24,902 nt of DNA from an uncultured Gammaproteobacteria bacterium. GTDB taxonomy: Bacteria; Pseudomonadota; Gammaproteobacteria; PS1; Pseudothioglobaceae. The position numbers and the translations under genes were made by a program. Below, one piece after another: positions 1 to 7,176 of the stretch. Position 1 is the stretch's first letter. Each line of letters starts with the position of its first letter. The notes under the pieces are model-generated. The model was not told the DNA's origin. It made no database searches and saw only the letters and a program-made list of their open reading frames with translations. The DNA is taken from assembly GCA_929200175.1 (NCBI GenBank), contig CAKMYR010000005.1:1-24902 (forward strand). The letters run 5' to 3'.

Positions 1-10
1 TTAATATTTG

Positions 11-45
11 GACCCTGTTAGAGCAATCTAACAGGGTCTTTTTTT
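11..45 (+). terminator. Rho-independent terminator or attenuator upstream of aapQ
   Basis: A perfect 12-bp stem (11-22 with 27-38) closes on a GCAA tetraloop of the GNRA type (23-26) and is followed by seven T (39-45). There is no matching A-run on the left, so it acts on the plus strand. It lies only 19 bases before the aapQ start. In aapJQMP operons the binding-protein gene comes first, so this hairpin probably ends or partly attenuates an aapJ transcript whose gene lies left of the window. It is by far the strongest terminator in the window. Confidence 0.9.
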
Positions 46-64
46 AATCAAAAAAAACAACATT

Positions 65-1216
65 ATGTTTTCTTCATTAAAGTTTAGGAAGTATGCTTTT
101 CAAGCAGCTTTGTTACTAGGATTGATTGCTTTATTTTGGTTTTTATACAATAATGCTGAAGAAAACATGTCTGCTAGAAATATTGAGTTTGGATTTAATT
201 TCCTTAATGAAAAAGCTGGATTTCCAATCTTATTTAGTCCTTTTATTGAATATAATCCAGCAAGTAGTTCATATTTTGATACTTATTTAATTGCTATTGG
301 AAATACTGTTTTAGTAGGTTTTTTAGGAATTATTACTGCAACTATAGTTGGTTTTATTGTTGGTATTGCTCGTCTTTCAAAAAATTGGCTAGTTTCTAAA
401 ATAGCATCTGCTTATGTAGAAATATTTCGCAATATACCATTATTACTACAAATTACCTTTTGGTATTTTGTTGTTATTATTCCATTACTTCCTATAGCTA
501 GAGAAAGTTTTACAATAGGCACTAACTTATTAGTAGTTAATAATCGTGGTATTTACATTCCCGAGCCTTATGGAAATGGATTTGAAATTATACTATATGG
601 GATAATTTTAGCTATTTTTGCTATTTTTTTTATTAATAAATGGATAAATAAAAAAAGAGATGAAAGTGGAAAAACATATTCAAAATTCTTACCGGGATTA
701 GGAACTTTAATCTTAATTCCTAGCATATTATTTTTTATACTTGATGGCGAAATTAATTTTAATTTTCCAGAAAAAGGAAGTTTTTCTTGGAGCGGCGGAT
801 TAGTTATAATTCCTGAACTATCGGCATTATGGATAGCCCTTACAATTTATACTGGTGCTTTTATTGCAGAAAATATTCGTGGCGGCATTCTTGCAATTAA
901 TAAAGGTCAAACTGAAGCAGCTAAATCTCTTTCTCTTTCTCGTTTACAAACGCTACGCTTAGTTATTATTCCTCAAGCATTAAGAGTAATCATCCCTCCT
1001 CAGGCTAATCAATATTTGAATTTAGTTAAAAATTCATCTTTAGCTACTGCAATTGGGTATCCAGATTTAGTTTCAGTATTTACTGGCACAGCGCTTAATC
1101 AGGTTGGAAGAGCTATTGAAATAATATCTATGACTATGCTAGTTTATTTAAGTTTAAGCTTTTTAATATCTATTCTAATGAACATTTACAATAATAAAAC
1201 CAAATTTAAACAATGA
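65..1216 (+). CDS. aapQ: General L-amino acid ABC transporter permease AapQ
   Basis: A 383-residue inner-membrane permease of the HisM/AapQ family, one of the two channel subunits of a general L-amino-acid importer. Hydrophobic segments appear at about residues 9-27, 77-103, 119-143, 173-191 and 208-226, with several more toward the C-terminus. The long insert between the early and late segments is typical of AapQ. The EAA coupling loop that docks on the ATPase is at about 281-304 (begins GQTEAAKSLSL). The ATG is not preceded by a clear Shine-Dalgarno. The gene overlaps aapM by 4 bases (ATGA), so the two are probably translationally coupled. The substrate-binding protein AapJ is expected upstream, outside the window. 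The family is clear; the exact substrate range is inferred. Confidence 0.9.
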   Translation: MFSSLKFRKYAFQAALLLGLIALFWFLYNNAEENMSARNIEFGFNFLNEKAGFPILFSPFIEYNPASSSYFDTYLIAIGNTVLVGFLGIITATIVGFIVGIARLSKNWLVSKIASAYVEIFRNIPLLLQITFWYFVVIIPLLPIARESFTIGTNLLVVNNRGIYIPEPYGNGFEIILYGIILAIFAIFFINKWINKKRDESGKTYSKFLPGLGTLILIPSILFFILDGEINFNFPEKGSFSWSGGLVIIPELSALWIALTIYTGAFIAENIRGGILAINKGQTEAAKSLSLSRLQTLRLVIIPQALRVIIPPQANQYLNLVKNSSLATAIGYPDLVSVFTGTALNQVGRAIEIISMTMLVYLSLSFLISILMNIYNNKTKFKQ

Positions 1217-2328
1217 AGTTATCAGAAATAAACCATAAATACCAAAATTTACAATATCGTAAAGGAGTTGTTGGCTGGATTTTTAAAAATTTATTATCAT
1301 CTCCGCTAAATATATTATTAACATTTTTTTCTATTTATTTACTTTATTTGATAATTCCTGCAACTATAAATTGGGCAATATTAGATGCAGTTTGGCAAGG
1401 AAAATCAAATAAAGATTGCGATTTTAGTGGTGGTGCTTGTTGGTTCTTTATTGATGCTAGATTTAATACTATTATTTATGGATTTTATCCACAAGAATAT
1501 CTATGGAGGCCAAATCTAGTATTTGCTATATTAGCTATTAGTATATTAGCTGTGACTACTAATATACTTTCAGCTAAATTAAAAATTAGGTTTGGAGTAA
1601 CTGCATTAATTACTTTGCCATTTATTATTTTTATTATTTTAAAAGGATCTATTTTTGGTATTGAAATTTTACATCCTATAGTTGATACTGGAAAATGGGG
1701 TGGTTTAATATTAACATTAATATTATCACTAGGAGGAATAATGTTATGTTTTCCTTTAGGGATTATGTTAGCTCTAGGAAGGCGTTGTGATTCTATGCCT
1801 ATAGTGAAATATTTTTGTATCGCTTTTATTGAATTTTGGCGTGGAGTGCCATTAATAACAATTTTATTTATGGCAGCAATAATGTTGCCATTATTATTAC
1901 CTGAAGGAACTCAATTTGATAAACTTGGTCGTGCCTTAATTGGTATAGTATTGTTTGAAGCAGCATATATAGCAGAGGTTATTAGAGGAGGATTGCAAGC
2001 TATCCCTAGAGGACAATACGAAGCAGCAGATTCTCTTAATTTAACCTATTGGAAAAAAACTGGATTAATTATTATGCCACAAACATTAAAATTAGTTATT
2101 CCAGGGATAGTAAATAATTTTATCGCCCTTTTAAAAGATACTTCTTTAGTATCTATTATAGGGATGTGGGATTTACTAAACTCTGCTATAGGCTCAACCA
2201 GAGATCCAAAATGGATAGGATTTATTATTGAAGCTTATGTTTTCGCTGGTATTATTTATTGGATTATGTGCTTTGGAACCTCTAAATATAGTCAGCACTT
2301 AGAAAAAAAATTAAATACCACAAATTAA
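1213..2328 (+). CDS. aapM: General L-amino acid ABC transporter permease AapM
   Basis: The second channel subunit, 371 residues, partner of AapQ in the inner membrane. An N-terminal hydrophobic segment at about 33-55 precedes a conserved AapM-type periplasmic stretch (GGACWFFIDARF near 73-84, then FYPQEYLWRP near 91-100). The binding-protein-dependent transport domain follows, with the EAA loop at about 267-290 (GQYEAADSLNL). The ATG overlaps the aapQ stop by 4 bases, and aapP begins 17 bases after the stop, so aapQMP form one transcription unit. The length is normal and I see no damage. Confidence 0.9.
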   Translation: MKLSEINHKYQNLQYRKGVVGWIFKNLLSSPLNILLTFFSIYLLYLIIPATINWAILDAVWQGKSNKDCDFSGGACWFFIDARFNTIIYGFYPQEYLWRPNLVFAILAISILAVTTNILSAKLKIRFGVTALITLPFIIFIILKGSIFGIEILHPIVDTGKWGGLILTLILSLGGIMLCFPLGIMLALGRRCDSMPIVKYFCIAFIEFWRGVPLITILFMAAIMLPLLLPEGTQFDKLGRALIGIVLFEAAYIAEVIRGGLQAIPRGQYEAADSLNLTYWKKTGLIIMPQTLKLVIPGIVNNFIALLKDTSLVSIIGMWDLLNSAIGSTRDPKWIGFIIEAYVFAGIIYWIMCFGTSKYSQHLEKKLNTTN

Positions 2329-2345
2329 ACTAAAAGGGTTGTTTT

Positions 2346-3095
2346 ATGCAAAATCAAGAAGAAGGAATTATAAAAATAAAAAATCTTAATAAATGGTACG
2401 GAGATTTTCATGTACTAAAAGATATAAATTTTAATTGCAATAAAAAAGAAAAAATTGTTATTTGCGGACCTTCTGGATCTGGAAAATCAACACTTATTCG
2501 TTGTATAAATTATCTGGAAAATTACCAAAAAGGCTCAATAGAAGTAAACAATATATTGTTAAGCGAAAATCATAATGTTATTCAAAAAGTAAGAAGGCAA
2601 GTTAGTATGGTATTTCAACAATTTAATTTATTTCCACATTTAACTATTTTACAAAACTTAACTTTAGCTCCAATTTGGGTTAATCATGCTACAAAAAAAG
2701 AAGCAGAAGAAACAGCAAAATATTTTTTAGAAAGAGTTCATATTTCAGAGCAAGCTGACAAATACCCCGGACAACTTTCAGGAGGTCAGCAACAAAGAGT
2801 AGCGATTGCTCGCAGTCTTTGTATGAAGCCTCAAGTAATGCTTTTTGATGAACCAACTTCTGCGCTAGATCCTGAAATGATCTCAGAAGTACTTGATGTA
2901 ATTATTGAGCTTGCCGAAGAAGGTATGACTATGTTGGTCGTTACCCACGAAATGGGTTTTGCAAGAAAAATTGCTGATTGTGTATGTTTTATGGATGGTG
3001 GTGAAATTATAGAAAAAAATAATCCTGAAGATTTTTTCAATAATCCTGAAAATGAAAGAAGTAAACTATTTTTAAAACAAATTATACAAAACTAA
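2346..3095 (+). CDS. aapP: General L-amino acid ABC transporter ATP-binding protein AapP
   Basis: The cytoplasmic ATPase (249 residues) that powers the AapQM channel, of the polar amino-acid uptake (HisP/GlnQ) family. The Walker A is GPSGSGKST at 41-49, the Q-loop lies in VFQQFNLFPH near 89-98, the signature is LSGGQQQR at 144-151, and Walker B is VMLFDE at 164-169 followed by the D-loop SALD. The switch histidine is in VVTHEMGFA. An AAAGGG-like ribosome site sits about 7 bases before the ATG. It is the last gene of the operon. Behind it is only an AT-only inverted repeat with no T-run, so no clear terminator is seen. Confidence 0.93.
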   Translation: MQNQEEGIIKIKNLNKWYGDFHVLKDINFNCNKKEKIVICGPSGSGKSTLIRCINYLENYQKGSIEVNNILLSENHNVIQKVRRQVSMVFQQFNLFPHLTILQNLTLAPIWVNHATKKEAEETAKYFLERVHISEQADKYPGQLSGGQQQRVAIARSLCMKPQVMLFDEPTSALDPEMISEVLDVIIELAEEGMTMLVVTHEMGFARKIADCVCFMDGGEIIEKNNPEDFFNNPENERSKLFLKQIIQN

Positions 3096-3176
3096 TATAA
3101 AATTATTTGATTACAATAATTGACAATTTCCGTTTTTAAATCTATTTAGATGCTCTGTTTTTTTGAATGATTTAAG

Positions 3177-3182
3177 TATAAT
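3177..3182 (+). promoter_or_regulatory. Candidate -10 box for purEK
   Basis: A perfect TATAAT lies 30 bases before the purE ATG, in the 117-base gap after aapP. No good -35 sits 16-18 bases upstream. A TTGACA at 3120-3125 would pair only with a poor -10 (TATTTA at 3143-3148). No purine riboswitch aptamer was recognised in this leader. Confidence 0.4.
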
Positions 3183-3212
3183 TTACAAAATGAGTAACTT
3201 AAAAAATAACTT

Positions 3213-3698
3213 ATGAATGCTTTAGTTGGGATAGTTATGGGCTCAAAATCAGATTGGCCTACTATGAAGTATTCGGCAAAGATACTAGAAGAATTTGAAA
3301 TTCCTTATGAAGCTAAAATAATTTCTGCGCATAGAACACCAGATTTAATGTTTGAATATGCGTCAAAATCAAAAGAGCGTGGATTAAAAGTAATCATAGC
3401 TGGAGCTGGTGGAGCAGCTCATTTGCCAGGTATGATGGCTGCTAAAACTATTGTTCCAGTACTTGGAGTTCCGATTAAATCAAAAATATTAAGCGGCAAA
3501 GATTCATTATTATCTATAGTACAAATGCCGGCAGGCATTCCTGTTGGAACCTTAGCAATTGGAGAAGCAGGTGCAAAAAATGCTGCTCTTTTAAGTATCC
3601 AAATTCTCGCAAATGAAGATCTAACTATTGAAAATAAGCTTATAAAATTTAGAGCTCAACAAACTAAAAATATTATAGATAATTCTAAAATTAGCTAA
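3213..3698 (+). CDS. purE: N5-carboxyaminoimidazole ribonucleotide mutase PurE
   Basis: Class I PurE, 161 residues. It moves the carboxylate of N5-CAIR to carbon 4, giving CAIR in purine synthesis. The family hallmarks are all there: MGSKSDWPTM at 9-18 (nucleotide phosphate binding), SAHRTPD around His40, GAGGAAHLPGM with His70, and the C-terminal MPAGIPVGTLAIG. The length is normal for bacterial class I enzymes, which form octamers. The stop overlaps the purK start by one base (TAATG), so PurE and PurK, consecutive enzymes, are coupled. Confidence 0.96.
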   Translation: MNALVGIVMGSKSDWPTMKYSAKILEEFEIPYEAKIISAHRTPDLMFEYASKSKERGLKVIIAGAGGAAHLPGMMAAKTIVPVLGVPIKSKILSGKDSLLSIVQMPAGIPVGTLAIGEAGAKNAALLSIQILANEDLTIENKLIKFRAQQTKNIIDNSKIS

Positions 3699-4798
3699 TG
3701 AATATAGGGATTTTAGGGGCTGGGCAACTTGGGAGAATGCTTGCTATTAGCGGTTATCCTCTTAATCATAAATTTGCTTTTGCTGGCAATAATAATCAAG
3801 AATCAGCAGCATTTTTAGGCAAAATGTTTATTGCTGAAAATAATATTAAATCTTTGGCAGAATTTGCTGATGTTATAACTTATGAAAGTGAAAATATTAA
3901 TATTAAAAATCTACAGCAAATAGAAAAAAATACCCAAATATATCCTAGAGAAAAATCTTTATATATTTCTCAACATAGAGTAAGAGAAAAAGTTTTATTT
4001 AAAAAACTAAATATCCCTTTTGCTCCTTATAAATTAATAAATTCTTTAAAAGAACTAAAATCAGCTATAGACAACACTAATCTACCAGCAATATTAAAAA
4101 CAACTACTTTAGGCTATGACGGCAAGGGTCAATTTTTTATTACAAGTAAAAATCAAGCTGAACAAGCTTGGAATAAACTAAAAAATCAAGAATTAATATT
4201 AGAAGATTTTATTGATTTTAAAAAAGAATTTTCTATTGTTGCAGTAAGAGATATTAATGATAATTGCAAATTTTATCAATTAGTTGAAAATACTCATCAT
4301 CAAGGCATTTTAAGAATTACCATAGCTAATATTGAAGATATTGATTTGAAATTACAAAAAACTGCCGAAAAATATGTTAGTGCTATATTAAATGAAATGG
4401 ATCACATAGGGGTACTAACTTTAGAAATGTTTGCAACTAAAGACGGTTTAATAGCAAATGAAATAGCTCCAAGAGTGCATAATTCTGGACATTGGACTAT
4501 TAATGCAGCTAATACTTCTCAATTCGAAAATCATATAAGAGCCATTAGTAAAATGCCTATAGGAGACACAAAAGCAACTCATAAATTTGTCGCTATGATA
4601 AACATAATAGGAAAAATTGGATTAATTGATAAAGTCTTAAAACTTGAAAACTCCCATCTTCATTTGTATGATAAAGAAGAATCAGAAAATCGTAAATTAG
4701 GACATATAAACATAACTGCTAATACTAAAATAGAACTTGAAAACAGTATTTATAAATTAAATTCTTTTCTGCCAAATAATATAAAAATAAATATCTAA
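3698..4798 (+). CDS. purK: N5-carboxyaminoimidazole ribonucleotide synthase PurK
   Basis: An ATP-grasp enzyme of 366 residues that carboxylates AIR with bicarbonate and ATP to make N5-CAIR, the substrate of PurE. The N-terminal pre-ATP-grasp fold begins IGILGAGQLGRMLA. The central ATP-grasp region carries TTLGYDGKGQ and LEDFIDFKKEFS. The C-terminal part has NEIAPRVHNSGHWT, the conserved PurK catalytic block. The start is fixed by the one-base TAATG overlap with purE. Its end lies 9 bases from the end of the convergent glutaredoxin-fold gene, with no hairpin between them. Confidence 0.95.
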   Translation: MNIGILGAGQLGRMLAISGYPLNHKFAFAGNNNQESAAFLGKMFIAENNIKSLAEFADVITYESENINIKNLQQIEKNTQIYPREKSLYISQHRVREKVLFKKLNIPFAPYKLINSLKELKSAIDNTNLPAILKTTTLGYDGKGQFFITSKNQAEQAWNKLKNQELILEDFIDFKKEFSIVAVRDINDNCKFYQLVENTHHQGILRITIANIEDIDLKLQKTAEKYVSAILNEMDHIGVLTLEMFATKDGLIANEIAPRVHNSGHWTINAANTSQFENHIRAISKMPIGDTKATHKFVAMINIIGKIGLIDKVLKLENSHLHLYDKEESENRKLGHINITANTKIELENSIYKLNSFLPNNIKINI

Positions 4799-4807
4799 TA
4801 CTATTTT

Positions 4808-5164
4808 TTAATTAAACTTTTTTTCTAAATAAGCTATGATATCATTAGATTCATACATTAATTCTATATTATCGCCATTTTCAATGCGCAAACAAGGAAC
4901 CTTAACTTCAGGCAAATGTTTACGAAATTCTTCATTTTGTACACTACGAGTTTCAATATTTAAGTTAAGGCGTTTGATAACTCTACGAGTTTTTATACAA
5001 AAAGGACAGGCGTAAATATGATATAGCTTTAAAGATTTAGTTTCTTTATCAATAGATTTTTGCTCTTTTTCATTTCGTTTAATTATTTTTGGTGGAAAAA
5101 TATAATCAGCAAAAACAATTAATCTACCTAAACCTTCTCTAGTTGCCTTAAGTAAAATTCTCAT
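4808..5164 (-). CDS. Glutaredoxin-like / GST N-terminal domain protein with CPFC motif
   Basis: A thioredoxin-fold protein of 118 residues from a gammaproteobacterial family annotated as glutathione S-transferase N-terminal domain or glutaredoxin family protein. The redox motif CPFC is at 53-56, the cis-proline motif VPCL is around Pro90, and a glutathione-binding-type ESNDI is near 105-109. The N-terminal 45 residues hold a short hydrophobic stretch (about 12-25) and a charged linker; they may sit at the membrane. It starts within the folD stop (4-base ATGA overlap), making it the last gene of the lpxK operon. The substrate is unknown. The fold assignment is secure; the function is only thiol-disulfide or glutathione chemistry by family. 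Confidence 0.8.
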   Translation of the reverse strand: MRILLKATREGLGRLIVFADYIFPPKIIKRNEKEQKSIDKETKSLKLYHIYACPFCIKTRRVIKRLNLNIETRSVQNEEFRKHLPEVKVPCLRIENGDNIELMYESNDIIAYLEKKFN

Positions 5165-5994
5165 GAATTTCTTGCATTATATGCTATTAAAGTATTTTCA
5201 AGCAAAGTAGCAATTGTCATAGGTCCAACACCACCAGGTACTGGAGTAATCCATGATGCTTTATCCTTTATTGAATTAAAATCAACATCGCCTACTAATC
5301 TTCCATCATCTAATCTATTAATACCAACATCAATTACAATTGCTCCATCTTTAATCCAATCACCATTAATCATTTCTGCCCTACCAACAGCAACAGCAAC
5401 AATATCTGCTCGCTTAACTTTATTTTTTAAATCCTTAGTTTTGCTATTACAAATAGTAACTGTAGCCCCAGCATTTAATAATTCTATTGCTAATGGACGA
5501 CCAACAATATTAGAAGCCCCTACCATAGTAACATCTTTACCAGCTAAATCTATATTAATCTCTTTTAACATAGTCATTACTCCTTTTGGAGTACATGGTC
5601 TTAAAATTGCTCTATTTTGTATTAATTCGCCTATATTTCTACTATTAAATCCATCAACATCTTTGGCATAATTAATATTTTCAATTACTTGATTAGGGTC
5701 TAAATGTTTAGGTAATGGCAACTGTACTAAAATTCCATCTACTAAATCATCGTTATTTAAACGCTTAATATTAGCTAATAAATCTTCTTGAGTAATACTC
5801 TCTGGTAATACAATTTTTTCAGAGCTAAACCCAACTTCAATGCAGGCATTTTCCTTATTACGAACATAAACAGCAGAAGCCGGATCATTTCCTACTAGAA
5901 TTACAACTAAGTTTGGTGCTCTATCTAACTGTTTGACTTTATCATGAATGTTTTTTCTTATTTTTTTTGCGATTTGTTTACCGTCAATAATCAA
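5161..5994 (-). CDS. folD: Bifunctional methylenetetrahydrofolate dehydrogenase/cyclohydrolase FolD
   Basis: A cytoplasmic enzyme (277 residues) that oxidises 5,10-methylene-THF to methenyl-THF with NADP+ and hydrolyses that to 10-formyl-THF, feeding purine and formyl-Met synthesis. The catalytic Tyr43 and Lys47 are in YVRNK. VQLPLP is near 90-95, KDVDGFN near 111-117, the dinucleotide motif GASNIVGRP at 159-167, and PVPGGVGPMTIATLLENT near the C-terminus. The start is a TTG, supported by an AGGAG Shine-Dalgarno seven bases upstream and by alignment of IIDGKQIA with the usual FolD N-terminus. It follows the Trm112 gene by 31 bases and overlaps the glutaredoxin-fold gene by 4. Confidence 0.95.
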   Translation of the reverse strand: MIIDGKQIAKKIRKNIHDKVKQLDRAPNLVVILVGNDPASAVYVRNKENACIEVGFSSEKIVLPESITQEDLLANIKRLNNDDLVDGILVQLPLPKHLDPNQVIENINYAKDVDGFNSRNIGELIQNRAILRPCTPKGVMTMLKEINIDLAGKDVTMVGASNIVGRPLAIELLNAGATVTICNSKTKDLKNKVKRADIVAVAVGRAEMINGDWIKDGAIVIDVGINRLDDGRLVGDVDFNSIKDKASWITPVPGGVGPMTIATLLENTLIAYNARNS

Positions 5995-6025
5995 TTTATC
6001 TCTCCTTTTTAAAAAAATTTAACTA

Positions 6026-6193
6026 TTATTTAGTATTTATTTTACGAGCCTCTTCTATTAAAAGTATTGGAATACCATCTTCAATCCTATAAGCTAAGCC
6101 ACTTGATTCGCATATAAGCTCATCTCCTACTTGCTTAAGTTTTCCTTTACTTTTAGGGCACACTAATAATTTTAATAATTCTTTATTAATCAT
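6026..6193 (-). CDS. Trm112/YcaR family small protein
   Basis: A 55-residue protein read from the minus strand as MINKELLKLLVCPKSKGKL, followed by DELICESSGLAYRI and DGIPILLIEEAR. These are the marks of the Trm112/YcaR family: a Cys-Pro in the first strand, then GLAY(R/P)I and DGIP(I/V)LL. In enterobacteria the homologue ycaR also lies in the lpxK neighbourhood. Its ATG overlaps the lpxK TGA by 4 bases. Only two cysteines remain (12 and 28); the second Cys of the CxxC seen in E. coli YcaR is replaced by Ser15, so zinc binding is doubtful. The cellular role of the bacterial short form is not established. Confidence 0.9.
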   Translation of the reverse strand: MINKELLKLLVCPKSKGKLKQVGDELICESSGLAYRIEDGIPILLIEEARKINTK

Positions 6194-7155
6194 AATTTTG
6201 CACTTAATTTTGTTAAAAAATTACTATCTAACTTGGTTACAATTTGCAAATACCACATTTTATTATTTGCAAATTTTCTACATTTTACATAATCTTTAGC
6301 TGTCATAATAATAGGATTGTTATCTGCAAAATTTAAATCTTTTTCACTGTAACTATAATGATCTGAAAAACTATGCTGCTTGAAATTAATTTCAAGAGTT
6401 AATAATAAATCAAAGAAATTTTGCGGAAAACAAATTCCAGCTATTGCATGGCATTTTTTGTTTTTGAAAAAATTAATATTTTTTTCTTCGCCAGTTACGA
6501 CATTTATGAATTTACTAGGTAGCATTTTACAATTATTTTCTTGATTTTTTAAAGAATAAGTATTAATTATAAAATCTACGCTATTTAATCTTGATTTAGG
6601 CTCTCTTAAATATCCTGCTGGAAATAAAAACCCATTACCAAGACCTTGTTTAGAATTAATTAAAGCAATCTCTATATCCCTATTCATTGCATAATGTTGT
6701 AATCCATCATCACTAATAATTAAATCAACTTTATGCTCATTTACTAAATATTCTGCAGCTAATACTCTTTTTTTATTAACAACAACTATTGCATTTGTTT
6801 GAATTGCAATTAATAGTGGCTCATCGCCTGATAAATTAACATCAGTATTATCATCTACTAATAAATTTCCTTGATTATGTTTACCTCCATAACCACGAGA
6901 CAAGACACCTACTTTTTTACCTTGCTTGGTAAAATAATTACTAAGAGCTATAACAATAGGAGTTTTACCACTGCCACCAAGAGTAATATTACCAACAACT
7001 ATTAATGGCACATTAACATTATAAGTACTTAAAACTTGAGTCTTATATAATAGCTTTCTAATAGCAGAAAATATATAAAATATAGCAGAAAATGGCAATA
7101 ATAGGTAATTTATCAAATATGGCTTATTTTTATATAACATAATAATATTTAACAT
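6190..7155 (-). CDS. lpxK: Tetraacyldisaccharide 4'-kinase LpxK
   Basis: An inner-membrane-associated kinase (321 residues) that phosphorylates the 4' position of the lipid A disaccharide precursor, the sixth step of the Raetz pathway. An N-terminal membrane anchor lies at about 12-35. The P-loop is GNITLGGSGKTP at 55-66, followed by SRGYGGK from 86, the catalytic-type DDGLQH at 149-154, and PAGYLREP. The length is close to E. coli LpxK. The chosen ATG matches the family N-terminus, but a second in-frame Met at residue 6 (7140) is equally possible. The gene heads the operon lpxK, Trm112, folD, glutaredoxin-fold. Its start is only 21 bases from the divergent lolC/E start. Confidence 0.94.
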   Translation of the reverse strand: MLNIIMLYKNKPYLINYLLLPFSAIFYIFSAIRKLLYKTQVLSTYNVNVPLIVVGNITLGGSGKTPIVIALSNYFTKQGKKVGVLSRGYGGKHNQGNLLVDDNTDVNLSGDEPLLIAIQTNAIVVVNKKRVLAAEYLVNEHKVDLIISDDGLQHYAMNRDIEIALINSKQGLGNGFLFPAGYLREPKSRLNSVDFIINTYSLKNQENNCKMLPSKFINVVTGEEKNINFFKNKKCHAIAGICFPQNFFDLLLTLEINFKQHSFSDHYSYSEKDLNFADNNPIIMTAKDYVKCRKFANNKMWYLQIVTKLDSNFLTKLSAKL

Positions 7156-7176
7156 TAAAAAGTAACAATATACCTT

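Noticed and set aside
2831..3040. Minus-strand open frame antisense to aapP
   Set aside because: It covers the conserved Walker B region of AapP on the other strand, has no ribosome site and serine/isoleucine-rich composition typical of a mirrored frame.
3101..3121. Inverted repeat AATTATT/AATAATT after aapP
   Set aside because: The stem is only A-T pairs with a 7-base loop and no T-run; chance is likely in DNA this AT-rich.
3096..3212. Possible purine riboswitch before purE
   Set aside because: The leader is short and lacks the conserved three-way junction sequences of the guanine/adenine aptamer.
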